From the NCBI GenBank assembly GCA_964487895.1, contig CAZASM010000016.1, positions 1 through 22,488 on the forward strand: a stretch of 22,488 nt of DNA, in the 5' to 3' direction. A model generated the notes under the pieces. The model was not told the origin of the DNA, searched no databases, and worked only from the letters and a program-made list of their open reading frames with translations. The first letter of the stretch is position 1, and every line of letters starts with the position of its first letter. Positions 6,206 to 13,307 of this stretch are shown here, piece by piece. A program made the position numbers and the translations under genes. This stretch comes from CAYYYA01 sp964487895. GTDB taxonomy: Bacteria; Patescibacteriota; Patescibacteriia; UBA1558; 2-01-FULL-52-15.

Positions 6206-7699
6206 ATGCAAATTTCGATTCATCCGGAGGCAATTAGTCTGTTCATAAATCAAATCATTCTAGACACTGTGGGCAGAAACCCATTGTATGTTTCTTGGTA
6301 TTTTTTCACTCACGGTATTTGGATCCTATTTATTCTACCATTCCTCTGGCTACTAAAGACCGCCTGGCTAGATTGGAGACAGAATAAATATCTCAGTACC
6401 ATCAGCTACAACTACTTGTCGGTCGATATTCCTGCCGATAACGAACAAATGCCTAAGGCCGTAGAGCAAATTTTCGCTACCATAGCCGGTGCTCACGGTG
6501 CATTAACTCAAGGCGAAATCTGGTGGGAAGGTAAAGTCCAGTTGACTTTTTCTTTTGAGTTAGTCAGCATCGATGGCTATCTGCAATATATTATTCGTAC
6601 GCCAACGGCTTTCAAAGAATTAGTTAGGTCTGCAATTTTTGCTCAGTATCCACAAGCAGAGATTTCCGAAGTCGAAGATTATACCAAAGGTACACCGCGC
6701 AAATGGCCTGATGAAAAGCTTAAAGTCTGGGGCGCTGAATTAACACTTTCCAGACCAGAATTCTATCCAATTAAAACTTACGTTGAATTCGAGGAAAAAT
6801 TGATGGGCGAATTCAAAGATCCTATGGCCGCTGTTTTAGAAACTATGAGTAATATTAATCGCGGAGAGCAAGTCTGGCTACAGTTTATTATCAAACCAAT
6901 TGGCTTTGATTGGGTCGCAGATGCCAAGAAATTTGTCGATAAATTAGCAGGAAAAAAAGCACCACCAGCAAAAGCGGGGCCTTTAAGCGGTTTAGGAGCT
7001 TTCTTTAGTGATTGGATTCAATACAATAATACTATTACCACAGTGGTCAAGCCAGAAGAAAAGCGTAAAGATGAGCCTGTCAGCAAAATGCTCTACCTAA
7101 CTCCAGGGGAACGCGAAGCTTTGGAAGCTGTTGAACGTAAAGCCAGTAAAATTGCTTTTAATTGTAAAATACGATTAGTCTATATAGCAGAGAAGGAAGT
7201 GTATTCCGGCTCTAGAGTCTCTGCTGTTTTCGGCTCGTTGAAGCAATTTAATAGTAATCATCTCAACGGTCTCAGACCTCATAAAAAGATTAATACGAAT
7301 GCTTATTATGGCTGGGGTTTAGCAGATAGAAAAAAACAGCAGAAAGTTACCAGCATTATCAACAATTACATTAGTCGCACTAGCTGGCGCGGAGGCAAAG
7401 AGTTTCTTTTAAACATTGAAGAGTTAGCGACACTTTACCATTTCCCAATTATTACGGTCAAAGCACCGCAGATGCCGAAGTTGGACATGAAAAAGTCCGA
7501 ACCACCTTCCTATTTACCACTGTCAGAAGGTTTTGAAGAAGGAGGTACTAGTAGCTTCCGCGAAGAGCTCGACCAACTCAATATCTCTAATGATTATTAT
7601 GCTCAAAAATATAACCGAACCTCTGAGCCCACTACAGAAGCAGAGTCAAAAACAGACAAAACCAATAATTCACAGCCTCATAATTTACCTTTAGGTTAA
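6206..7699 (+). CDS. membrane-anchored protein paired with a VirD4-like ATPase
   Basis: The 497-residue protein has one strong hydrophobic segment near the N-terminus (about residues 29-52), so it is probably anchored in the inner membrane with the bulk in the cytoplasm. The rest is a soluble alpha/beta protein. A linker near 250-262 is rich in K, A and P (KKAPPAKAGP), and the last 70 residues are polar and low-complexity. I recognise no catalytic motif. It is one base upstream of the ATPase at 7701. In CPR genomes a protein like this next to a TraG/VirD4-like ATPase is a recurring pair, so a role as membrane partner of that ATPase is likely but inferred. No other type IV secretion genes are in the window. 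Confidence 0.75.
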   Translation: MQISIHPEAISLFINQIILDTVGRNPLYVSWYFFTHGIWILFILPFLWLLKTAWLDWRQNKYLSTISYNYLSVDIPADNEQMPKAVEQIFATIAGAHGALTQGEIWWEGKVQLTFSFELVSIDGYLQYIIRTPTAFKELVRSAIFAQYPQAEISEVEDYTKGTPRKWPDEKLKVWGAELTLSRPEFYPIKTYVEFEEKLMGEFKDPMAAVLETMSNINRGEQVWLQFIIKPIGFDWVADAKKFVDKLAGKKAPPAKAGPLSGLGAFFSDWIQYNNTITTVVKPEEKRKDEPVSKMLYLTPGEREALEAVERKASKIAFNCKIRLVYIAEKEVYSGSRVSAVFGSLKQFNSNHLNGLRPHKKINTNAYYGWGLADRKKQQKVTSIINNYISRTSWRGGKEFLLNIEELATLYHFPIITVKAPQMPKLDMKKSEPPSYLPLSEGFEEGGTSSFREELDQLNISNDYYAQKYNRTSEPTTEAESKTDKTNNSQPHNLPLG

Positions 7700-7700
7700 T

Positions 7701-9467
7701 ATGTCCACAACTAATAACAGCGTCAACGTTTTCGCTAAAACTAACTTCCGCAACGCGGATCATCGTTTTGGTATCAAAATGGATGATCGTCGACGCCACA
7801 TGTATGTGATTGGTAAAACCGGTATGGGCAAATCTATTGTCTTGGAAAATATGGCAATTCAAGACATCCAAGCGGGTCGCGGAGTTGCTGTCGTAGATCC
7901 TCACGGAGATATGGTTGAACGTTTACTTTATTTTGTTCCGCCGCATCGCATCAATGACGTAGTTTATTTTAACCCGTCTGATATGGAGTACCCGATTGCT
8001 TTCAATGTTTTAGAAAAAGTTTCAGAGGAGCAAAGACACCTAATGGTATCGGGTTTGATTGGAGTTTTCAAGAAAATCTGGGCCGACTCCTGGGGGCCTC
8101 GTTTAGAATACGTCTTACACCATACTATTCAAGCACTGGTGGAGTATCCTAACTCCACATTACTTGGCATTATGCGCATGTTAGTAGATAAGACGTATCG
8201 TAATAAAGTCGTTGATAAACTGACTGATCCGGTAGTCAAGTCATTCTGGGTGGATGAATATGCTAAATATCCTGACACTTTGAAGGCTGAAGCTATAGCT
8301 CCAATTCAAAATAAAGTTGGACGATTCTTAAGTTCAGCTCTGATGCGTAATATTGTGGGCCAAGTAGAGTCGGCTATCAATATGCGTGAAATCATGGACA
8401 GCGGTAAAATTTTATTAATTAACTTATCCAAAGGTCGGGTAGGTGAAGATAACTCAGCCTTACTAGGAGCCTTACTAATTACCAAGATACAATTAGCAGC
8501 CATGAGTCGCGTCGATATACCCGAGGAAGAGCGCCGTGACTTCTATCTCTACGTTGACGAGTTTCAAAACTTTGCCACTGAAAGTTTCGCGAATATTCTA
8601 TCTGAAGCCCGCAAATACCGTTTGAATTTGATTGTCGCCCATCAATACATCGCTCAGCTATCTGACGGAGTGAACACCACAGTTCGTGATGCTGTCTTCG
8701 GTAACGTCGGAACCATTGTCTCCTTTCGTGTCGGCGCTGCAGATGCGGAATTTTTAGAGCAGGAATTCTCACCTGAATTCATGCTAGCTGATCTTGTCAG
8801 TTTGCCAAAATGGCGCATCTACCTCAAATTGATGATTGATGGTGTTACTTCTAATGCTTTTTCTGCTAGCACGTTACCACCTTTTGACATTCCATCTGAC
8901 GGTCCAGTCAACCGAATAAAAATAATTGCCAGCTCCCGTGAACGTTATGCTGGTAATAGAGCCGAAATTGAGGAAAAAATTAGTCGTTGGAGTGATAATA
9001 ATCTTTTGGCTTCTAAGATTGAGCACCAATTAGCCTCTGAAGGTCCAGCCCGCCCAGCAGAGAATTCCTATCGCCGCAGTCCAAATATCGATACGACGAT
9101 TAGACGTAGAGACGATCGACCACCGCTGCCTGCTTTCCCACGACCACTGGATCCACCAAAACCAGCACGGCCCGATCAGGGACAGTTCATCGCTCACTGC
9201 GACAACTGTGGCAAAGATGTTCGCCTAAATTTTCAACCAAAATCAGACAAACCGATCTATTGTCGAGAATGTTTGAACTTACCGAAAGAGCAAAGAAAGA
9301 AGTTTATACCCGTAGCAGAACACAACAACATTCCTCAAGCAATCAGCTTACAACAAGCTATTAAGAAACCCGAGCCAAAACCTGAGACTACAATCGCTCC
9401 GCAAGAAGAGTCGAAACTAAATACTGACAATCTTCTGCAACCAGGAAAAACAATCACTTTTAAATAA
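7701..9467 (+). CDS. VirD4/TraG-like (HerA-FtsK superfamily) ATPase with C-terminal zinc ribbon
   Basis: The 588-residue protein belongs to the conjugative coupling-protein / DUF87 ATPase group that moves DNA or protein across membranes. Walker A is G-K-T-G-M-G-K-S (38-45). The G-V-A-V-V-D-P-H-G-D block follows. Walker B is F-Y-L-Y-V-D286-E287-F-Q-N-F, and A-H-Q-Y is the usual sensor-like motif. There are no N-terminal membrane helices, so the upstream gene at 6206 may supply the anchor. After about residue 430 comes a proline/arginine-rich linker, then a four-cysteine zinc ribbon: C500-x2-C503 and C521-x2-C524. The end is acidic and disordered-looking. A DNA-pumping or uptake role is a reasonable guess. 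The substrate is not shown. Confidence 0.88.
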   Translation: MSTTNNSVNVFAKTNFRNADHRFGIKMDDRRRHMYVIGKTGMGKSIVLENMAIQDIQAGRGVAVVDPHGDMVERLLYFVPPHRINDVVYFNPSDMEYPIAFNVLEKVSEEQRHLMVSGLIGVFKKIWADSWGPRLEYVLHHTIQALVEYPNSTLLGIMRMLVDKTYRNKVVDKLTDPVVKSFWVDEYAKYPDTLKAEAIAPIQNKVGRFLSSALMRNIVGQVESAINMREIMDSGKILLINLSKGRVGEDNSALLGALLITKIQLAAMSRVDIPEEERRDFYLYVDEFQNFATESFANILSEARKYRLNLIVAHQYIAQLSDGVNTTVRDAVFGNVGTIVSFRVGAADAEFLEQEFSPEFMLADLVSLPKWRIYLKLMIDGVTSNAFSASTLPPFDIPSDGPVNRIKIIASSRERYAGNRAEIEEKISRWSDNNLLASKIEHQLASEGPARPAENSYRRSPNIDTTIRRRDDRPPLPAFPRPLDPPKPARPDQGQFIAHCDNCGKDVRLNFQPKSDKPIYCRECLNLPKEQRKKFIPVAEHNNIPQAISLQQAIKKPEPKPETTIAPQEESKLNTDNLLQPGKTITFK

Positions 9468-9472
9468 TATTC

Positions 9473-10972
9473 ATGCTGTACTTTCTCAAAACAAAAAAAT
9501 TAGATATCGAAACAGGACAGTCTAATATAGCTCTATTAAACGAAAAGGAAGCTTGGCACTATGGTATCCATGCTGGTGATAAATTAAAGCTGAGCTGGAA
9601 AGGTAAATCATTGACCGTCGAAGCTAACACCACTAAAACCAAGGTTAAACCTGGTCACATCGGTCTCTATAAAGATATCTGGAGCAAAAAAACTATTCCC
9701 ACAGCTGCGATTGTGCAGGTGGAATTCCAAGAACGACCGAAATCAATTCAAGCAATTCAGAAGCGCTTACAGGGCAAACACCTGACCTACCCTGAAATAC
9801 ATCAGATCATGTGCGACATCGTTTCGGATAAACTGTCACATACCCAGCTGACATATTTCGTTGCGTCCGGCTATCTCAATGAATACACCAATGAGGAATT
9901 AGTTTTCTTGACGAAAGCCATGGCCGAAACGGGGGATACCTTGAAGTTCAAGGGGATTGTGGCTGACAAACATTCTATTGGTGGCCTAGCCGGTAATCGA
10001 ACCTCGATGATTGTGATTCCAATTATTGCTGCCAACGGCATTTTGATACCAAAAACTTCCTCCCGAGCAATTACCTCGCCTTCAGGAACAGCTGATACTA
10101 TGGAAGTATTGGCGCCAGTAACTTTCTCAGTAGAAAAAATACGTCAGCTCGTGCACCAGCACAAATCCTGCATGGTTTGGGGTGGCGGGCTTAATCTAGC
10201 ACCAGCCGATGATAAAATCCTCCGTGTTGCCTATCCTATCGCTTTAGAGCCTTTGAATAAGGCTATTGTTAGTATTATGGCTAAAAAGATTGCTTGCGGT
10301 GTCACTCATCTGATCATCGATATGCCTGTCGGCGCAACGACCAAGGTAGCAAATATGAAGATTGCCAAAGGTTTGGAAACTAAATTCAAACTTGTAGCTC
10401 ACAAATTTGGCATCAAAATTAAAGTGATTATGACCCAATCAGAAGATCCTATTGGACGTGGTGTCGGTCCAGCCTTGGAAGCTCGCGATGTCTTACGTGT
10501 CCTCCAACAGAAAACAGACCGACCAGGTGATTTAGAAAACAAAAGCCTACACTTGGCTGGAGAATTATTAGAGTTAGTCGGCAAAGCTAAGCCAGGACAC
10601 GGAGCTAAACTAGCTTGGAAGACATTAGAATCGGGCGCAGCCTGGAAGAAGATGCAGGAGATTATCAAGGCACAGGGCGGAAACCCAAACATTGAACCGA
10701 ATCAAATAGTGCTGGGCGCTCATAAGTATTATATTAACGCTACTCATGGAGGTAAAATTACCTTTGTCGATAATAAGGGTATCAACACTATCTGTCGTAT
10801 TCTCGGAGCTCCCGCAAATAAGTTAGCTGGCATTTATCTCAACAAAGAGTACGGTGAACATGTCAAAGCAGGAGAGAGACTGTTTACCCTTTATGCAGAT
10901 AATAGTGAACGTATTGCTCTAGCCCGCGAGGCACTAAAAAAAATCATGATCTTTAGGGTTAAACAGAGATAG
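9473..10972 (+). CDS. deoA: AMP phosphorylase (archaeal-type, thymidine phosphorylase superfamily)
   Basis: This enzyme converts a nucleoside 5'-monophosphate (mainly AMP) and phosphate into free base and ribose-1,5-bisphosphate. It is the first step of the archaeal and CPR nucleotide pathway that continues through an isomerase and form II/III RuBisCO. The 499-residue length includes the extra N-terminal domain of about 85 residues that marks AMP phosphorylase against ordinary thymidine phosphorylase. Catalytic-core motifs are D-K-H-S-I-G-G (165-171), S-P-S-G-T-A-D-T-M-E, W-G-G-G-L-N-L-A-P-A-D-D and S-E-D-P-I-G-R-G-V-G-P-A-L-E-A-R-D. ATG 9473 follows the ATPase stop by 5 bases. Neither the isomerase nor RuBisCO is in this window, so the pathway as a whole is not shown here. 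Confidence 0.9.
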   Translation: MLYFLKTKKLDIETGQSNIALLNEKEAWHYGIHAGDKLKLSWKGKSLTVEANTTKTKVKPGHIGLYKDIWSKKTIPTAAIVQVEFQERPKSIQAIQKRLQGKHLTYPEIHQIMCDIVSDKLSHTQLTYFVASGYLNEYTNEELVFLTKAMAETGDTLKFKGIVADKHSIGGLAGNRTSMIVIPIIAANGILIPKTSSRAITSPSGTADTMEVLAPVTFSVEKIRQLVHQHKSCMVWGGGLNLAPADDKILRVAYPIALEPLNKAIVSIMAKKIACGVTHLIIDMPVGATTKVANMKIAKGLETKFKLVAHKFGIKIKVIMTQSEDPIGRGVGPALEARDVLRVLQQKTDRPGDLENKSLHLAGELLELVGKAKPGHGAKLAWKTLESGAAWKKMQEIIKAQGGNPNIEPNQIVLGAHKYYINATHGGKITFVDNKGINTICRILGAPANKLAGIYLNKEYGEHVKAGERLFTLYADNSERIALAREALKKIMIFRVKQR

Positions 10973-11019
10973 TTAACTGCTATTTGTCAAAACCTTGATA
11001 ATCTGGCAGTATCACTCCC

Positions 11020-12084
11020 ATGAAGAAGCCTGAAACCATTATCGTGGGCTTATCCGGCGGAGTAGACTCCGCTGTTTCTGCCTATCTGCTTAAAAAATCC
11101 GGCTACGATGTCCGAGCTGTTTTCATGAAAAACTTCTCAGATCGCGTCGGAAAATTACTGGATTGTCCGTGGAAAGAGGATCGACGAGCTGCCTATGAAG
11201 TTGCTTCATTTTTAAACATTCCTATTGAGACCTGGGATTTAGAAAAAGACTATCGTGCCAAAGTATTAGACTACCTCTACAAAGAATACCGCCTCAGCCG
11301 TACACCTAACCCAGATATTCAGTGCAACTCAGAAATTAAGTTTAAAATTTTTCTTGATCTAGCTTTGAAGCGAGGGGCTGACAAAATAGCTACTGGTCAC
11401 TATGCCAGAGTACGTGAAGATAGAGAGGGTGGGTTTCATTTGTTAAAGGGTAAAGATTCAAATAAGGATCAATCGTATTTCCTCGCAGGTTTGAATCAAA
11501 AGCAATTAGCCAAATCACTATTTCCTATTGGTCATCTGACCAAACCGCAGGTCAGAGCTTTAGCCAAACGTATTAAACTACCAAATTATGCTCGTCCTGA
11601 TAGCCAAGGCATTTGCTTCGTTGGCGAAGTGAAAATGGCTGATTTTCTGAAAGCCAAGATTAAACCCAAGGTAGGTAATATTATAGATATTAACGGCAAA
11701 GTTCTTGGTCAGCATCAGGGAGTCTATTATTACACTATCGGCCAGCGCAAAGGTTTGGATCTCGGTGGCGGACCAGCGCGTTATGTTATTCGCAAAGATA
11801 TCAAAAAAAATCTGCTAATAGTCGGAGAGGATGACGCCGCTGGTTTGTATCAGAAGGAATTAATTGCTCAGCATTGGCACTGGGTTGGCAAAGAATCAAA
11901 GTTACCATTGAAAGCTCAAGCGAAGATACGCTATCGCCAAGATGATCAAATTTGTACTGTTAGACGCGTAACCACAAAGACGATAAAAGTAACCTTTATG
12001 AAACCACAACGTGCTATTGCTTCCGGTCAGATTGTTGCTATTTATCAAGGCGGAGAATTGCTTGCCAGCGGTACAATACAATAA
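11020..12084 (+). CDS. mnmA: tRNA-specific 2-thiouridylase MnmA
   Basis: MnmA activates U34 of Lys, Glu and Gln tRNAs with ATP and inserts sulfur to give s2U. The 354-residue protein has the PP-loop S-G-G-V-D-S (12-17), catalytic cysteine C102 (Q-C-N-S-E-I-K-F) and the partner C199 (G-I-C-F-V-G-E). Both cysteines have the same numbers as in E. coli MnmA. Y-T-I-G-Q-R-K-G-L and the C-terminal beta-barrel are present. An earlier C-P-W-K-E-D motif is also typical of the family. The 47-base gap after deoA has no convincing promoter (TTGTCA at 10984 lacks a good -10), so it is probably co-transcribed. A convergent hairpin follows. Confidence 0.96.
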   Translation: MKKPETIIVGLSGGVDSAVSAYLLKKSGYDVRAVFMKNFSDRVGKLLDCPWKEDRRAAYEVASFLNIPIETWDLEKDYRAKVLDYLYKEYRLSRTPNPDIQCNSEIKFKIFLDLALKRGADKIATGHYARVREDREGGFHLLKGKDSNKDQSYFLAGLNQKQLAKSLFPIGHLTKPQVRALAKRIKLPNYARPDSQGICFVGEVKMADFLKAKIKPKVGNIIDINGKVLGQHQGVYYYTIGQRKGLDLGGGPARYVIRKDIKKNLLIVGEDDAAGLYQKELIAQHWHWVGKESKLPLKAQAKIRYRQDDQICTVRRVTTKTIKVTFMKPQRAIASGQIVAIYQGGELLASGTIQ

Positions 12085-12112
12085 CCCCGCCGATATATTT
12101 CAATCAGCGGGG
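12085..12112. terminator. convergent hairpin between mnmA and the first minus-strand gene
   Basis: CCCCGCCGA pairs with TCAGCGGGG (9 bp with one C-A mismatch; loop of 10). It starts right after the mnmA stop and is 27 bases past the stop of the minus-strand gene. The T-tracts are poor on both sides, so it is a weak intrinsic terminator or a 3' stabilising hairpin. Confidence 0.5.
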
Positions 12113-12138
12113 CTTGGAGACCTGTGGCACTCAGAAAG

Positions 12139-12366
12139 TTAACGTCGGACGTGACCATCAACTTTCACATGACAGGAGAACTCATCAAACTTCGGCGGGA
12201 AATAATCCAGCGGCTTCTTCAACCCGGTAATCTCCACCTGAATTATCCACAAGCAGTGAATTTTTCTCAACTTGACTGTCATGGAGGTTGCATAATCAGC
12301 AAACCAAGCTTCTGCTTTCATTTTGGCAACTACCGCACCAGCGTGAGTCTTATCGGTTGGTTGCAT
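12139..12366 (-). CDS. small protein, cassette A of the minus-strand array
   Basis: This 75-residue protein is unknown to me. It begins M-Q-P-T-D-K, has a short N-terminal helix ending in A-E-A-W-F (18-22), and continues with strand-like segments (L-W-I-I-Q-V-E-I-T, C-H-V-K-V-D). The start is ATG 12366, 8 bases after a perfect AAAGGAGG (12375-12382). A longer frame begins upstream of that site. It has its own probable promoter and a small hairpin early in the leader (AACTCT/AGAGTT, 12405-12420). It aligns without gaps to the protein at 12557-12769 (about 15 identical positions, including the W-F pair, V-x-I, P and F), so the two look like distant paralogues. The basic, compact protein could bind nucleic acid, but that is a guess. 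Confidence 0.7.
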   Translation of the reverse strand: MQPTDKTHAGAVVAKMKAEAWFADYATSMTVKLRKIHCLWIIQVEITGLKKPLDYFPPKFDEFSCHVKVDGHVRR

Positions 12367-12434
12367 CAGTCGAACCTCCTTTCCAGCCAAAAGGTACAAG
12401 AACTAACTCTCTACAGAGTTTAGATTGAAATAAG

Positions 12435-12461
12435 ACTATACCTTTTATCCTACTTCGACAA
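12435..12461 (-). promoter_or_regulatory. probable promoter of cassette A
   Basis: On the minus strand TTGTCG (12461-12456), a 15-base spacer and TATAGT (12440-12435). The spacing is short, but the -10 is good and it is correctly placed for a leader of about 60 bases. Confidence 0.4.
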
Positions 12462-12480
12462 GTGGACAATTAATCCAAAT

Positions 12481-12518
12481 TAAAAGCCCCCATAATCTAT
12501 CTGACGTGGGAGCTTTTA
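12481..12518 (-). terminator. terminator of cassette B
   Basis: TAAAAGCCCCCA and TGGGAGCTTTTA form a 12-bp stem with a single mismatch and a 14-base loop. Read on the minus strand it ends GGGGGCTTTTAATT, a typical intrinsic terminator. It lies 38 bases past the stop of the gene at 12557 and just ahead of the cassette A promoter. Confidence 0.75.
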
Positions 12519-12556
12519 GGTTGAGGGGACCAGGTTGGTGGACACTCAGTGCCTCC

Positions 12557-12769
12557 TTAATTGATAACGTGGAGACGTACAGGAACTTGATTGAAGCGTT
12601 TCGGCACACCTTCGAGACTACGTGTCAGTTTGCGGATAGTTACCAGCACGTAGAGCCAGCCAGCTTCTTCTTTGACCATCGCGGTCACTTCTTCACCGAA
12701 GTTCTTGAACCATTCTGCTGCTTCATCTCGAGCAGCATTAGCCAATATTCGCAGCTTATCCCGATCCAT
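12557..12769 (-). CDS. small protein, cassette B of the minus-strand array
   Basis: This 70-residue protein is unknown to me. It has an N-terminal helix (D-R-D-K-L-R-I-L-A-N-A-A-R-D-E-A-A-E-W-F) followed by strands G-W-L-Y-V-L-V-T-I and V-R-L-H-V. ATG 12769 sits 7 bases after GGAGG, inside a 12-base match (12775-12786) to the complement of the usual 16S rRNA 3' end (AGAAAGGAGGTG). This is an exceptionally strong ribosome binding site. A GTG two codons upstream overlaps the binding site and is rejected. It has its own TTGACA promoter (12840-12867) and terminator (12481-12518). It is a distant paralogue of the neighbouring 75-residue protein. No membrane segment or signal peptide is seen. Confidence 0.75.
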   Translation of the reverse strand: MDRDKLRILANAARDEAAEWFKNFGEEVTAMVKEEAGWLYVLVTIRKLTRSLEGVPKRFNQVPVRLHVIN

Positions 12770-12839
12770 GATCACACCTCCTTTCTGATATGAAGAGAAC
12801 TAGTAACCCCTCCGTCTGAGAGGATATTTCTATATTAAA

Positions 12840-12867
12840 CGTATACCTTTGAATACGTTATTGTCAA
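12840..12867 (-). promoter_or_regulatory. promoter of cassette B
   Basis: On the minus strand a consensus TTGACA (12867-12862), a 16-base spacer and TATACG (12845-12840). The predicted start near 12833 gives a leader of about 64 bases containing a possible CCTC/GAGG hairpin and then the strong Shine-Dalgarno. Confidence 0.6.
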
Positions 12868-12888
12868 TTAACCGTTGGAAAAATAATT

Positions 12889-12918
12889 CAGCCCCGATCC
12901 ACGAATGGACCGGGGCTG
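12889..12918 (-). terminator. terminator of cassette C
   Basis: CAGCCCCGATCC and GGACCGGGGCTG form a 12-bp stem with one A-C mismatch and a six-base loop. On the minus strand it is followed by AATTATTTTTCC. It lies 22 bases after the stop of the gene at 12941 and separates it from the cassette B promoter. Confidence 0.8.
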
Positions 12919-12940
12919 TATTCACTTTGACCCTCGGCGA

Positions 12941-13150
12941 TTATGCGTCGGGATCCTTCGGCGTGTCGCCGGACTCCTGGTGCTCCTTGAGCGCCTGCTC
13001 GATGCTGTTGAGACCGTCATCGACGCCCTTGACCACGGCTTCAGCACCCCGGCTGACGAAGCGCTTGGTAAGAGTGCCCATGGCCTTGATGGCATCCAGC
13101 ATCAGCTCCCCATCCGAGGGTTCCTTCGGCGTTCCATCCGGGACTTCCAT
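12941..13150 (-). CDS. small GC-rich helical protein, cassette C of the minus-strand array
   Basis: This 69-residue protein is unknown to me. Acidic, proline-rich ends (P-D-G-T-P-K-E-P-S-D-G-E and E-S-G-D-T-P-K-D-P-D-A) flank one long amphipathic helical stretch (L-M-L-D-A-I-K-A-M-G... to Q-A-L-K-E-H). ATG 13150 follows GGAGG (13160-13164) by 9 bases. The frame extends 21 codons further up without a better start. GC content over 12961-13140 is about 63%, against roughly 40-45% for flanking genes, so it is probably a recent acquisition. It does not align with the other two small proteins but shares their layout. Two forward frames overlap it. They are read as antisense shadows of the GC-rich stretch. 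Confidence 0.7.
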   Translation of the reverse strand: MEVPDGTPKEPSDGELMLDAIKAMGTLTKRFVSRGAEAVVKGVDDGLNSIEQALKEHQESGDTPKDPDA

Positions 13151-13203
13151 CGTTCTTGTCCTCCAGTTCTGGTTGAGAAAATATCTGTCGCAACAGCCCA
13201 ATT

Positions 13204-13232
13204 CTTTTAACATAATTAATAATATTTGTCAA
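13204..13232 (-). promoter_or_regulatory. promoter of cassette C, divergent from alaS
   Basis: On the minus strand TTGACA (13232-13227), a 17-base spacer and TAAAAG (13209-13204). The predicted start near 13197 places a CTGT/ACAG hairpin (loop TGCG) at the very 5' end of the mRNA. The alaS promoter faces the other way about 40 bases to the right. Confidence 0.5.
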
Positions 13233-13271
13233 TAACAACTATTAATACAAAAACCAACCAGCTTTAATTCA

Positions 13272-13300
13272 TTGACTAAACGATCTAAAATCCCTATAGT
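13272..13300 (+). promoter_or_regulatory. promoter of alaS, predicted leaderless mRNA
   Basis: TTGACT (13272-13277), a 17-base spacer and TATAGT (13295-13300). The -10 ends 7 bases before ATG 13308, so transcription should begin at or next to the start codon. This also excludes an in-frame TTG at 13272, which is the -35 itself. Confidence 0.7.
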
Positions 13301-13307
13301 ACAGACT

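Noticed and set aside
8479..8772. Minus-strand open frame inside the VirD4-like ATPase gene
   Set aside because: It is opposite a highly conserved coding region containing Walker B, with no start signals and a composition typical of a shadow frame.
10973..11019. Promoter between deoA and mnmA
   Set aside because: TTGTCA at 10984-10989 has no acceptable -10 at 16-18 bases, so co-transcription is simpler.
12775..12786. Fragment of 16S rRNA 3' end (CACCTCCTTTCT)
   Set aside because: The match stops after 12 bases and sits exactly at SD distance from an ATG, so it is a ribosome binding site and not an rRNA remnant.
12124..12793. Forward open frames (12124-12423 and 12506-12793) opposite the other two small genes
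   Set aside because: They have no promoter or ribosome binding site. The second begins inside a terminator. The minus-strand genes have clear signals.
12085..12918. Integron attC sites between the small cassettes
   Set aside because: The hairpins lack the paired GTTRRRY/RYYYAAC-type ends and differ in sequence from one another. They read as terminators, and no integrase is in the window.
12849..13235. Two forward-strand open frames opposite the GC-rich minus-strand gene
   Set aside because: They run through the cassette terminator and promoter, lack any start signal, and are explained by few stop codons in GC-rich antisense DNA. The minus-strand frame has SD, promoter and terminator in the right order.
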